Below are positions 8,531 to 19,479 of a stretch of 64,000 nucleotides of DNA, in pieces. The stretch covers positions 1 to 64,000 of the forward strand of contig CAICTM010000168.1 in NCBI GenBank assembly GCA_903772945.1, given 5' to 3'. The position numbers and the translations under genes were made by a program. The stretch's first letter is position 1, and each line of letters starts with the position of its first letter. The stretch comes from Seminavis robusta (lineage: Eukaryota; Bacillariophyta; Bacillariophyceae; Naviculales; Naviculaceae). The notes beneath the pieces are model-generated. The model had not been told where the DNA came from. It did not search any database and saw only the letters and a program-made list of their open reading frames with translations.

Positions 8531-11500
8531 GGTTAGGGGTAGAGATATCACGATATCACGTGATATCTGAAGTGACGAATTTGATCGTGTTCTAAGTTTT
8601 GACAGAGATGCCCGATTCTTATTCTGTTTGGATGAAATGAAAGAGGAGAATTAGAGGATATCGATAGATTCAACAAGCATGAGAATCGGACACTTCTGTG
8701 AAGAATTATTTGGCTACCAACAGAGACATCACCACAAATAGCAACCGTGTTGTTTAACTCGCTACTTTTATTACGTGTAATTTACCAGTTGACCATGACA
8801 AACAACAGCGGCCACAATGACACTGCCGCTGCTGCTACTACTGAAAGAAGATGGTTAACGGCGACTGCGGCGTGGGTGTTGATTGATCTGATCGCCCTTG
8901 GGGAAGCACTGTCCATTAACCTTCAGTTCGCCACAACCAAAGGCAGCATCATGACATGCACCGAAATGAGTATCAACACAATTCATTTCGCGACCTTCAG
9001 GCCCAAACCTTTTCTCTTTGATCCTATCTTTGTTGCACAAGGGAGCATGGCAGAACTTGCACACATGGATGTCCAGCATTGGATGGGGTTTCCCTTGTTG
9101 TCGAGATAGCCGCGGCAAACCCAGCACTGTTTGGTGACAGAGTTTCCAACAGTTTTCCCCTTTCGAAGCTGTGCTGGAGTTACCTCTCGAGTCAAGTTGC
9201 CGTGGGCATCCCTGCATCGCTCAATGCCAATATCAGAGGACTTGCCGAAAGAACGTTCAATGCGCGGTCCCATCCAAGGCTTCAATCCGGCACAGACCAA
9301 GTCTGCCATTTTCATAATTCGCACTTGATCTACAGCTTCACGACGATGGCCCTTTTCCACAATTCTGTGGTAGCGGTAGTACCGATGCAAATCAACCAAG
9401 GCCTGTCCTGTAAGAGACGTGACAATACGCAACCATGGGTTCTTCGTCTGCCAGCACTTTTCAAGTGCCAGCAGTTTTGTCTCTGCTTGTTGTGCTCATC
9501 GATCAAGGGCAAATACTCATAAATGAAGTGACATATCTTGGGGCGATTGATCAGCTTGCTACCAGTGTTGCCCCACTCATCCTCGAACTTGGATTCATAC
9601 TTGATCTCGACGGTTCTGTAGATCCACAAGAAGAAATAAAATAGGATACCCCTTTCTGAGACCATGCATAGGCAATTGCCAATAGGTTGACGCCTTCAAT
9701 AGTTGTGGTCATGACAACCCAATGCCCTGCCGGTTTGTCACCATGTCGCGACTTCAATACAGCATTAAGCACTTCCATTGGGAAGAAGGCTTTGTTGTTC
9801 TTGACAATGAAAGTCGAGAAGACACCAAGACGTTTCTTCAGCTCCACACATGTTGCCACTGAACCAAACCATGCATCTCCTCCACACCAACCACCTCGGA
9901 CAACTTGCGCATCCTCAACTTGCCTGATGACCTCAGCTGTGTGTGCTGGCATGTCAGGTTTACCGGGGAGCGATGACTTTTGGCGAATTTGTTCTTCCTT
10001 GTCAGCATAAAGATGACGCTTGAAGTTCTGCCTCTCAGCATTCATTGCAATGTCTTGGTTCACAAGACAGCCAGTGATGCACTCAACCCCATTCCTAGCA
10101 TCGTTCCAAGAGGAACAGGTTTCCTTGGTTCATAAGTCAGGTTGGGCAAGCCTCCTGTCTTGGTGGACTTAGGTCGCCACCCAATCATACTCTCATCCAA
10201 CATGAGAAGCACGACATAGAACATATCAGTTCTCTTCTTGTTGAAACCGGTGACTGCCGGCACAATGACATCCCAAGGGACATCTCGCTTGTCCAGATAC
10301 CAGTACTCTTCAGGTCCAAAGCACACACCAATTGCACAACAGAATGCTTTCCAGTAATTCAGGGGCATGTACTGACCGAAGTCAGGGTATTCCTTGCGTC
10401 CTGAAGAAGGGCCTCGCTTCCACAGATCAGATCCATTCTCTGTCTCGAGACATGAGGCAATTAGAAGAAGGAAGCATTGCTTGACCATCCAATCGGCATC
10501 CATGTTTCCAAAGTAGCCAGTGTCATCATGAAAGACAATTCGATCTGACTTGACCGTCGAGTGCATGGGACTCCGAATGGAGGAATGGAACTTGTCGATC
10601 TTTGCTGCCATTCCAGTAAGATCTGTCATAAAGTAATCGAAGAACACTTTTGCAAAGTCACAACCGGCATCTGTTGCCCCAAGATCCACTATCTTCTTGA
10701 ACGCGACGCCAGATGGATAGTACATGGGATCTTTGTCTTCTGGGATGTGTTCTCCATCAGCAAGAATTTTCCAAGGAACACCAGCAACTTCTTCATTGGC
10801 TGACCAGTGCATGTCAAACGTCTTGGCTACAGACTTTTCAGTATTATCGAGTGCAACAAACTTGTCATTACAAACTTGGAAGGGTGAGAGCTTTTTGCTT
10901 TTCTTTACACGTATTTCTGCAAGCTGCTCTGGGTCATCACTTGCACGATCGAATGTTACCTCTTCTGATCCTTTGGCGACTGCTGTCAGATTCTTTCTCC
11001 TAACGAACACTTCCTTTTGGTCATTTGGCAAGCAATCAAACACCACGTTGTATCCCTGATTTGAGCTACCTGACTGATCGTGCATAGCAAGTTGTGGTTG
11101 TTGTTGAAATCGCGAATGACATCCTTTTGGGCCTCAGTCGACAACAAATGGAACATCTGTCCTCTTGTTGTCTTGCATCTACCACCAACAGAGATGCGAG
11201 GAGCTCCCTGCTTTGCCTTTGTGTGTCGCGATGTATTTACTGGAGTGGGGCGTTTTGTTCCTCCAGCATTGGCTGTGTCGGATTCGGTGGGCGATACCTC
11301 TGCATCAGCAATAACTGGTGATGTAGATCCATTTGCCAAGGATGCAAGAACTGCAGCAGTCTCATGGCGAGCGGCGGAGTCAATGGGAGATCCACCACCA
11401 AGAGCATCAGGCGGTGTTCCCACAAGGTCGACAGCCATCAATCCACCAACTGGAGTGGGGGATGTTCGTGGTGCAACAGCAGGAGCGGAATCATCATCAT

Positions 11501-11957
11501 AAAGCTCATTCCCATCTTCATCTTGCATCACTCCAACAGTAGGCCGCATCTTCGCGGTCTATGCTAAGGTATGCATTATCCAGCGGCGACCAAGGGATAA
11601 CAGAAAGCATGCAACTCTTTTCTTCCAACCAGAAACCTGCACAAACGCTGTTGTTCCATTTTCATTGCCCGATCTCCACTGTTGACCAGTGCAACGTACA
11701 CAACAAATGAGGCAATTCTGCTCACATTATCCAATGAATTTCTGCCTGACAGAAACAAAGCTGTGGCGACAACCACTACACCGAATACACTCTAACAAAG
11801 CACAATCGACAGCTCTATACTATAAGGAACATGATACTTCATACTAATGTTGTCCTATCTCTTATGGTTATCGAGTTTGCCTTCTTGCAAAGTAGCTATA
11901 CAGAGGCATCATTTGCGACATCACGTGACAACTCTCGTGATATCTCTACCCCTAACC
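8531..11957 (-). mobile_element. piggyBac-family DNA transposon, decayed
   Basis: A perfect 22-base terminal inverted repeat lies at 8531-8552 and 11936-11957 (starts GGTTAGGGG, ends ATATCACG). The palindrome TCACGTGA stands just inside each end. The 3.4-kb interior carries one transposase coding region on the minus strand with about 400 untranslated bases at each side, the right size for a whole element. A canonical TTAA target duplication is not evident, and the ends begin GGTTAGGGG rather than the common CCC, so the exact borders may lie a few bases away. Coding frame changes show that it is no longer autonomous. Confidence 0.8.
8855..11549 (-). pseudogene. piggyBac transposase pseudogene
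   Basis: The protein begins at ATG 11549 with a disordered N-terminus, then passes through about six overlapping frames (changes near 11,090, 10,090, 9,640, 9,470 and 9,090). No GT-AG pair fits these places, so they look like frameshifts rather than introns. Family landmarks are in order: LDESMIGWRPKS (first catalytic Asp), GGWCGGDAWFGS with ELKKRLGVFSTFIVKNNK (second Asp), YESKFEDEWGN, LIDEHNKQRQNC (third Asp), and a C-terminal cysteine-rich zinc finger (QCWVCRG then VCKFCHAPLC). All three acidic residues are still present, so the loss appears fairly recent. No host role is suggested. Confidence 0.82.
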
Positions 11958-12338
11958 AACCTAGAATCAAAGAGGTCTCAAATCTGTCGCAGTCTGAGGT
12001 AATACTCGAGTAGCCAGTAATAAAAGCCATTCTGTAGTGGCCCAACGCCCCCTTTGCAGCTCACGAAACAGTAAACTACGACTCGAGCCGATCTACGGCA
12101 GGGAGCCCTCTGTTGCAACTCCGGACTCCACCGGAAGCAGCAACGGGCATCGGCCGATCCAACAACAACAAACGAATACCGGTACTCTTCGGCCGATCCA
12201 ACAACAACAAAGATCCTGGAACGAACACTCTTCATCAAACGATCGCCTCGCTCTCTGCAAGCGCGGCCAGGATGGGCTGCTAGCTAGCTAGGCTAGCTAG
12301 CTAGCTAGCTACAAGTCAGCATAGCTGTGGAGCATAAG

Positions 12339-12410
12339 GACAATTTGCCTCTAGGTCGCAGACCCGACCCCCCACCAAGGGGGGGGGGAGATTATTAAAG
12401 GCAAATTGTC
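12339..12410. repeat. Short hairpin with a ten-G run in the loop
   Basis: GACAATTTGCCT at 12339-12350 pairs with AGGCAAATTGTC at 12399-12410. The loop holds a run of C and then of about ten G, which could itself pair. Confidence 0.6.
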
Positions 12411-12438
12411 ACGCCTCGTAGAGGCTGGTACAATTCTT

Positions 12439-12543
12439 ACGCGTGAAGTGTTACAAGTGCTGTCACTTGTGACAATCCTTCTTGTCACACTGTCACACTA
12501 ACAAGTTGTCACTCTACACGACAGCACATCCCACTTCACGCGT
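12439..12543. repeat. 105-base hairpin, MITE-like
   Basis: ACGCGTGAAGTG at 12439-12450 is inverted at 12532-12543, and TGCTGTC just inside is also inverted. The size and terminal inverted repeats resemble a very short MITE, but no target duplication is clear. Confidence 0.5.
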
Positions 12544-12581
12544 CCCCGATCGTTGCAACCTTGCACCTTCAGAAGTTGCAA

Positions 12582-12637
12582 CCTACAACCTAGCCCAGCG
12601 GCGACTGAGCCTACAACCTAGCCCAGCGGCGAGTGAG
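12582..12637 (+). repeat. 28-base tandem duplication
   Basis: Two consecutive 28-base copies starting CCTACAACCTAGCCCAGC differ at one base (GACTGAG versus GAGTGAG). Confidence 0.75.
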
Positions 12638-13446
12638 CGACCTACAACCTTACCTGTGCAACCCTTGCAAACAACCACCCACTGACCGTCAATAATCAGT
12701 GTTCCGAGTATCCGGAACACTCACTCAGTATTCCAAGCATTAAAAAAACTAGCTTATTGCAGTCCAGTCTATAGCTAGCCTGTCCATCATCAACGAAATC
12801 AAGGAGTATTTCGCTTAAGGTTAGAGATTTCACTCAACGACTCCAAAATATTCCCAACCCTACTCAGAGTATGAACAAACCTCACCGGTATAAATGAAGA
12901 CTCCAACTAACTAGTGAGAACCAAAGTCCCGGCAAAGAAAGTTATTGAATTAAGCGACACGATCTACTCAAGTAACTAGTGATTACGCCTTCCAAGTCAA
13001 ATCGGCTGTCTCGTAAAAAGGTTTAATTTATTTCCGCTACTGTGGACTAACTGGTGACTGGATTTAGTTCCTGAATCGCAAACCTTCAAAGGTCCTGTGC
13101 ACCCTTAGTCAAGAGGAAAGAGAGAAGCCAAATTTTATTGTCTTCATTGGTTCCATGAAGTCTTCGATAGGCTCTTACAATTAAGCATTTATTCTGCACT
13201 ATTACTTTTGAAAGCCTTTCAGATTTTAAATCTTTAAATCTCTTGTACGATGGACAAACCCGAGGGCACGAGCGTTAGGCCTCTTTTGTAAAAAACCAAG
13301 ATCGGTTCAGCCACATCCAACATCCAAGCTGTCCCCAACAACTGCTCTGGTTTCCGGTGTCCTTGCATCCACAGTTACTTTAGTTCTCCAATCCTGAGAG
13401 ATATCAACATCTCATAGAACTGGATGGCCGAAGGCCGAACAAGAAC

Positions 13447-15400
13447 ATGAACTCCACCGATCACCTCACCATCTTTCAAGCTTGTCGGGAACAATATAGT
13501 GAACCTGACGATGCTTTGCTGCTGATGCAATGTGTGGTAATCCACTTGGAATCAGATCAAAAGGTGACTGCTCGCAAGATGAGATCCTTTCTGTTGGTCC
13601 TGAGGTACGGTTATGCATCGTGTTCCAATGGATTTTTGGCTTCAGATATTACATGGTCTGCTCACCATTCATGTCGATGAATGATTCAATCGAATCGAAT
13701 CCGTTTGGGTTCATTAGCGGAGCCCTGGTGTTCTTTATGCAGGCTGGCTTTGCCATGCTCTGTGCTGGAAGCGTTAGAAGGAAGAACGCTCGAAACACCA
13801 TGCTAAAGAATCTCCTAGATGCTGCAGGCGCTGCCTTGGCCTACTTTTGCTTTGGCTATGGATTTGCATTTGGAGGGGATCATTCCCGGAGCACCCTCCG
13901 AGAAGGTGCTTCCACCACTGCCACCTTTATGGGCTTGGACAACTTTTTTGGAACTGGTGACATGGACCTGGCATTCTTCTTCTTTCAGTACACCTTCTCT
14001 GCTGCTACAGTCACCATTGTGGCGGGCACTCTTGCAGGTAAGTTGACAAGGTTGAGCTACCACGTATTATACCGCTTCATCCTGCCTCCTCACCTGCTCT
14101 TCCTGCCTGTCATCTCCAAGAACGATGCCAAATGATGGCATATCTCTGCTACTCACTATTCCTGACCGGCTTTGTGTATCCCATTGTGGCCCACGCAATA
14201 TGGTCGACGCACGGATTCCTCAGCGCGACATTGTCTGAGCCATTCCTTGGGGTTGGAGTGATTGACTTTAGCGGCAGTGGAGCCGTACATTTCACAGGTG
14301 CGACGACTGCCTTGTATGCGGCACTCATTTTGGGGTCCAGACGAGGACGCTTCTATGATGTGACAACGGGGGAAGAGCTCGAAAAGCCAAAGCCATTTCC
14401 CGGGCATAGCGTTTCCTTACAAATGCTTGGTGGTTTCATCCTGTGGTTTGGCTGTAAGTTCAACTCTCGTTGTGTACTGTGCAATCAGTCCTCGTGACAC
14501 ATGCCGCGACACTAACGAAACGAATGGTCCTTCCGCTTTCTTCCAGGGTATGGGTTCAATCCTGGAACCGCTTTGCTGCTGGACGACAATCCATACCAAG
14601 CACAGATTGGTGCTTTATGCGCGGTAAACACATTCCTGGCTTCGGGAGGAGGCTGCGTTTCGTCGTTGATTGTCAGCATTATTGCCCACTACCGAGAAAC
14701 TGGGGATGTTGCATTTGATTTGATGGCCGCTATGAATGGTTCCCTTACCGGCCTGGTCTCGGTAAGTCTTTTGTCAGTTCCGGTGTATGTCATCAAGAAT
14801 ATCGCTGCAGATGCTTCACCCAACTCACGCATGCACCTGATATGTCCATGGATGCTTTTGCATCAACAGATCACAGCAGGATGTGCGACACTGGAGCCCT
14901 GGGCTGCCCTGGTTACCGGACTTGTAGCTGGTAGCCTCTACCCGTTGGGATCTCATCTTCTTGTCAGGTGTAAAATCGACGATGCAGTTGACGCAATTCC
15001 AGTCCACGGTTTCGGTGGAAGCTGGGGGCTTCTCTCTGTAGGGCTCCTTGCTTCACCGGAACGATTGCGACAAGCATATGGACACGGGGACCACCCGGGT
15101 TTGTTTTATTCATTTGCATCCTCTCCTGATGCAAGGTTGCTTGCCTGTCAGATCTGTGGTATTCTCTTCATCTTTGGATGGACACTTGTCACCATGTTGC
15201 CCTTTTTCATCTGGCTAAACTTCATGGGATGGTTCCGAACAGGGTCAATCCAAGAGCTTGTTGGCCTTGATGTAACATACAATCTGAATGCAGATGAGGA
15301 ACAAGATCTCGATGCGGACGACGAAGGCCAGAGATATCACGACGCCTACGAGCGCTATCGGCAGGTGATGAGGCAAGAGCACGCAAAGGAAGCAGACTAG
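13447..15400 (+). CDS. AMT: Ammonium transporter (AMT/Mep/Rh family)
   Basis: Five exons give 518 residues: 13447-13604, 13718-14037, 14121-14453, 14547-14761 and 14870-15400. All four introns are 83-113 bp with GT-AG ends and consistent phase; the last (108 bp) is in frame and could be read through. Family marks include SGALVFFMQAGFAML, CAGSVRRKN, the first pore His in YPIVAHAIWS, DFSGSGAVHFTG, and the second pore His in VHGFGGSWG. About eleven membrane segments are expected. The C-terminal tail keeps VGLD and is very acidic. The protein would move ammonium across the plasma membrane. The first exon is the least certain; ATG 13671 is another possible start, but splicing 13605-13717 rejoins the first membrane helix well (FLLVLSGALVFF). 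Confidence 0.9.
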
Positions 15401-15651
15401 CGTGTTGTACCGTAACGGTAAAGTAGCTGTCGTGATACCGCCACTCAGACGATGTGGTCAGCTGTATATCCTTGCCACCAAATTGGGAAAAGGGCATCAC
15501 GTGACAACACTCATCACGATTTCTGGTTTATTTGAAAGAATCTGGAACAGTCTGGACCCTTGATTATCACACGAGTTCCGAGCAAACGTAGTGGCTAGAC
15601 AAAACCTACTAGCTAGCTCGATTATGAATGAATCGATACATCTTTCTATAT

Positions 15652-17775
15652 CTAAAACTCCTCAATAGTGACGAATCCGCTACCACCGCCACCCGTGCCT
15701 TCTCTATGTAGCTTGAAGGCCCAATCCAATTGATCCATAATAGGCAGACACATCTTGCGCTGCAACTCTCCAGTCTCCGTTTGCGGAAAGTTCTTTCTCA
15801 TTTCCTCCATTTCTCGATAGAACGTCTCCATACCCTCTACGATTCTTGCCAACTTCTTGCTGTAGGAGCCACTGTTTCCTTGCTTCTCCAGTCGGCGCAA
15901 GCCAAAGAAATGACGCAAAAGTTCCGACGAACGTCGAAAATAGGAATGTAAACTCTTTTTGAAATCTTCTGGCAACGTTTTGGCGGCTTCCAGAGTGGCC
16001 GCACTCGTCTTGGAATCTTGGGCCATCTTCTTGGTAAGTGCCGACAATAGTTCCCTGCCCAGTTTTGCAGGAGGGAAACAGTTTTGCCGTAGCGTGGCCG
16101 TTGCATCCGCACCATCCGCCGAAGCAGCCAGTGTCTTCATTTTGGTGGATATGGCTTGCGAGAATACAGCCTGTCGTTTCATATCATCGTCAGTCATTGG
16201 TTTGGCTGCCTCTGTTCGTTGGGCTTGGCCCGAGTAGTACGCCTCTACATTCTTGAGCGTCAATGCATCGTGTCCGTCTTCGTCTGCATCGACTCCTACC
16301 CCCAAGGCATGGTTGGCATCCTCCTTATCCGCCATGGCGAATCCTACGAGTCGTTTCATTTCTTTATCGACTCCACCACTAGCTTTGGCGTCATCGTCAT
16401 CCTGCAGGACTTCCACGACGCTGGTTCTGGCAATATCCATCAAATTGCTCCCGGCCACAGCTTGCTCAGGATGCAGTACCATGGCCCAATGTCTATTGTA
16501 TTTTTGAATGACTTTGGCTCCTTTTCCATCGTCGGCAATGTTGGGTGGGTGTACATCACGAGGGCCCTCCAATAGTTTCCCACGTTCGGTCTGAAAAGTG
16601 GATGCCAAATCGAACTGTCCAACAGCGAGATTGACACCCCATTTCTTGGCATTGGCCGTACTTCTCCCTTTTGTCGTCTTTCTGGCGGCGGCAGTTCCAC
16701 CAGTTGATTCTCGTAGCTTTTGATCATACCGTGAAAACAAATCATCTGTTCCAACCGCTGCAGCTCTTGCATCTTGGTCATTGGCCGCCTGTTGTGCCTT
16801 TTGCTTATCGTCCGATGCATCCGCCGCATGATTGCGAGCCGCTGTTCCGAGCCGTCCTCTGTCTCGATGAAAGTATTCTGATTCCAAGTACTTTCTCCAG
16901 AATTGTTCATCACTCAGTTCGAGCGGTACCTTTTCTTCGTATGCCTTGTGCACCGCAGGGTACATGACAAAGATTTGTCTCATTTCTTCGACCTGTGGGT
17001 TGCAGGCAAATTATTGAGCCGTTTGTTAGTATACAGTTTGCAGTCTGACTGGAATTAGACAAATCAGTCAGCTAGCTATAGTACTCACACCCAATGTGAC
17101 TCTCCCTTGCAGTGGCAAGTGACTCTGCAACAAACTGGAAGTTCCAGCTCGTGCCATGCCACATATTTTTGCATATTCTTCCTGTAATAAATTGTCGTGT
17201 GTTTTCCAAAAGTCATCTTCATCAACCGTTTTGGTTTCCTCTACCAGGAATTTGTGCTGTGCGCGGAGTGATGGATTGGCAGCCAGCAGGGACGATCTGG
17301 TAACGGCCAGGGCAGTGGCATCCAAATCATCAATCGAAACGAGTGGTCCTTTGGCTCGTTGATTTCGCTGCAGCAACTCTGCATGAGTCCGTTTCTTGCC
17401 ACTACTGACAGTACCGTGTGGCGAATGATTGCTATTGTTGCTGCCATTGACCACGCCATTATTGCTGTGAAAGCGACGGAGGCGACTGGAAACATCTTTT
17501 CGGATTCTTTCCAGGACTTGTCGATCTGTCAATTGAAAAGTCAAGGACTTGCCGTCTTTGAGAACGACTTTGAGGAGTGGCTTGGGGTAGTTGGCTGGAC
17601 TGACTTGATGTTTGGCGACCACGGAGAAGGGCAGCAAGGATGGCGAAGAATTCGAGGATGGATGAAAGGCAAAGTGTTCGCCTGTCAACATCAGACTTCC
17701 TTCTGTCTTTTTGAACAAGACAGGATGATACGTTGTGTTTTCCACAGCAGCATGGTGTTGAGTGTCAACCTCCAT
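15652..17775 (-). CDS. GTF2H1: TFIIH core subunit p62/Tfb1
   Basis: Exons 17775-17089 and 16992-15652 (intron 96 bp, phase 0) give 675 residues. The ATG at 17775 is the first in frame. The N-terminus (VLFKKTEGSLMLTGEHFAF, with KVVLKDGKSLTFQLTDR) is the PH-like domain that binds acidic partners. Two BSD-type helical domains follow: one around FLVEETKTVDEDDFWKTH and a second across the splice site, IFVMYPAVHKAYEE with LSDEQFWRKYLESEYF. The C-terminal half holds the conserved helices ending near MDQLDWAFKLHREG. The protein is part of the TFIIH core used in transcription initiation and nucleotide excision repair. The gene is divergent from YJU2 and convergent with AMT. Confidence 0.88.
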
Positions 17776-18423
17776 GATTGATACAGTATGATGGATTGGT
17801 GCTGGCACTTGTAATTGTGGCCCGTAGACAGACAGTGGTTGGCCGTTGGCAGAGAGGCTCTTCACTACAGTGTAGCCAGCTATAGCTTGTGCTGCAGCTA
17901 TGAGTCACTCAGTCAGTCAAGTAAGTTGCCGTCTCTTCGCTTGCCAAGCGTCTTGTGACAGTAACTACAGAAACAATGGATGTATTGAAGTGGTGTGGGT
18001 TGTTGTGTAAGAGAACAGAGGATTGTATCTGAAGGAACAAACGTGCAAACGATATGAGCAGCGGAAGGCACGGTCACCACTTGGCCATTGTCGACCTTTG
18101 ATTGAATCGAATCAATCATTCCTAACCCTCGATAAAATCTTGGCTCAGTCAGACAAGGATTTGGGGTCGTCGCGAAAGTGTGGCGCAAAGATTTTTCCAA
18201 AGGCGTGCTTTTTCGTAGAATAGAACGCACACTTGCTTCTCTCCTTCGGTTGAAGACCAGACCGAGAAGCGACCGCAACGACGGCACAACGACACAACGC
18301 TCAACAACAAGCAAGGACAACAAGGAAAGACACCCACACACAAGAGAACGACGAATACTAGAGCATTACATCCTCTACTGTACTATCCATCTTATAGCTA
18401 CCAGCTAGCCATTATTAGTCAAG
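17776..18423. promoter_or_regulatory. Shared divergent upstream region of p62 and YJU2
   Basis: A 648-bp gap lies between two divergently read genes and should hold both promoters. I see no canonical box with confidence. An additional non-coding first exon for p62 is possible. Confidence 0.45.
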
Positions 18424-19416
18424 ATGGGTGAACGCAAAGTCCTCAACAAGTACATCGACCCGACGTTCGATCCGTCGTTGGTCCCTCGCGGGAAAAAGCT
18501 GTCGACGAAAGATGGCACGGTTCCCGTCCGCATGATGCTTCCCTTTAGCATCCAGTGCAAGAGTTGCAAGACATTTTTGTATCGGGGAACCAAATTCAAT
18601 TCGAAAAAGGAACCCATGGGAGGTCCGCATGGCAAATATTTGGGCATTCAGCGATGGCGCTTTTATATCAAGTGCACGGCTTGTTCGGCACCGATATCCT
18701 TTTTGACAGATCCGCAGAATGCCGACTACGAAATGGAAAGTGGGGCCACGCGCAATTACGAAGTACACAAGGACAAGAAAGAGACGGAAGAAAAGTTTCA
18801 ACAAGAAAAGGAAGAAGAAGAAAAGGCGGATCACATGAAGGCTCTCGAAAACCGGGTGCTAGAGTCGCAGAAAGAACAGCAGGATTACGATAACATGGAG
18901 CAAATCAAGGCCATGTCCTACCGGCACGTCAAGTTGCTATCAGCGACGGGGGAAGGATTTGAACAGGGTGTCAAAAACTTATTGGATAAAATCAATCCGG
19001 AAGAGGCGGAAGATGGAACGGAGCTGGAATTGACACAAGAAGACGAAGCACTCGTCAAATCCATCAAATTTGGTGGTAACAACAACAACAACAACAACAA
19101 CAAATCAAATGGCAACAACAAAAAACGAATCAGAAGACTCGACAAAGAAGACGAAAAACGAGCGGAACAAGACAGACAACAACAAATTGCTCTATTAGAA
19201 CAGAGGCAAAAAGAAGCTTCTCAAAAGCTGGCCGCAACCAAAGAAAACAAGGCCAAGGCTTTCCCAATCATCAAAGCAAAACGTCGCCGGGTGGATGCTC
19301 CAGCGGCAACAACAATCAAAGCAAAACCCAAAGTGGCGCCAGTTACCAAAGCCGACTCGGGTGGGGGAATGGCAAGCTTGTTGGGTGGGTATGGATCAGA
19401 CTCGGATTCTGATTGA
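18424..19416 (+). CDS. YJU2: Splicing factor YJU2 (CWC16/CCDC94 family)
   Basis: A single-exon gene of 330 residues; the ATG is in AAGATGG context. The N-terminus GERKVLNKYIDPTFDPS is the family hallmark. Two CxxC pairs, C45/C48 (CKSC) and C84/C87 (CTAC), form the zinc centre, followed by FLTDPQNADYEMESGATRNY, also characteristic. The middle is a charged coiled coil with the ENR motif, and the tail has a poly-Asn run and a Lys/Arg-rich region ending in an acidic Ser/Asp stretch. In yeast and humans this protein joins the activated spliceosome and promotes the first catalytic step. Length is close to the human protein (323). Its 3' end faces the reductase gene, 63 bp away. Confidence 0.95.
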   Translation: MGERKVLNKYIDPTFDPSLVPRGKKLSTKDGTVPVRMMLPFSIQCKSCKTFLYRGTKFNSKKEPMGGPHGKYLGIQRWRFYIKCTACSAPISFLTDPQNADYEMESGATRNYEVHKDKKETEEKFQQEKEEEEKADHMKALENRVLESQKEQQDYDNMEQIKAMSYRHVKLLSATGEGFEQGVKNLLDKINPEEAEDGTELELTQEDEALVKSIKFGGNNNNNNNNKSNGNNKKRIRRLDKEDEKRAEQDRQQQIALLEQRQKEASQKLAATKENKAKAFPIIKAKRRRVDAPAATTIKAKPKVAPVTKADSGGGMASLLGGYGSDSDSD

Positions 19417-19479
19417 AGAGGCAGTCTTTTTTATATTCTGGAATGAATTCAATCGGTTTTACAGCCGCAACAATAATCA

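Larger units (their letters stand above)
11958..13446. other. Intergenic with several small hairpins and repeats
   Basis: No gene seen. The stretch contains a CTAG run (about 12,280-12,312), a G-run hairpin, a 105-base hairpin and a 28-base tandem duplication, listed separately, and then the presumed promoter of the ammonium transporter gene. Confidence 0.5.

Noticed and set aside
17913-18341. Minus-strand frame of 142 codons upstream of YJU2
   Set aside because: No family likeness and it lies in the divergent promoter region; probably chance.
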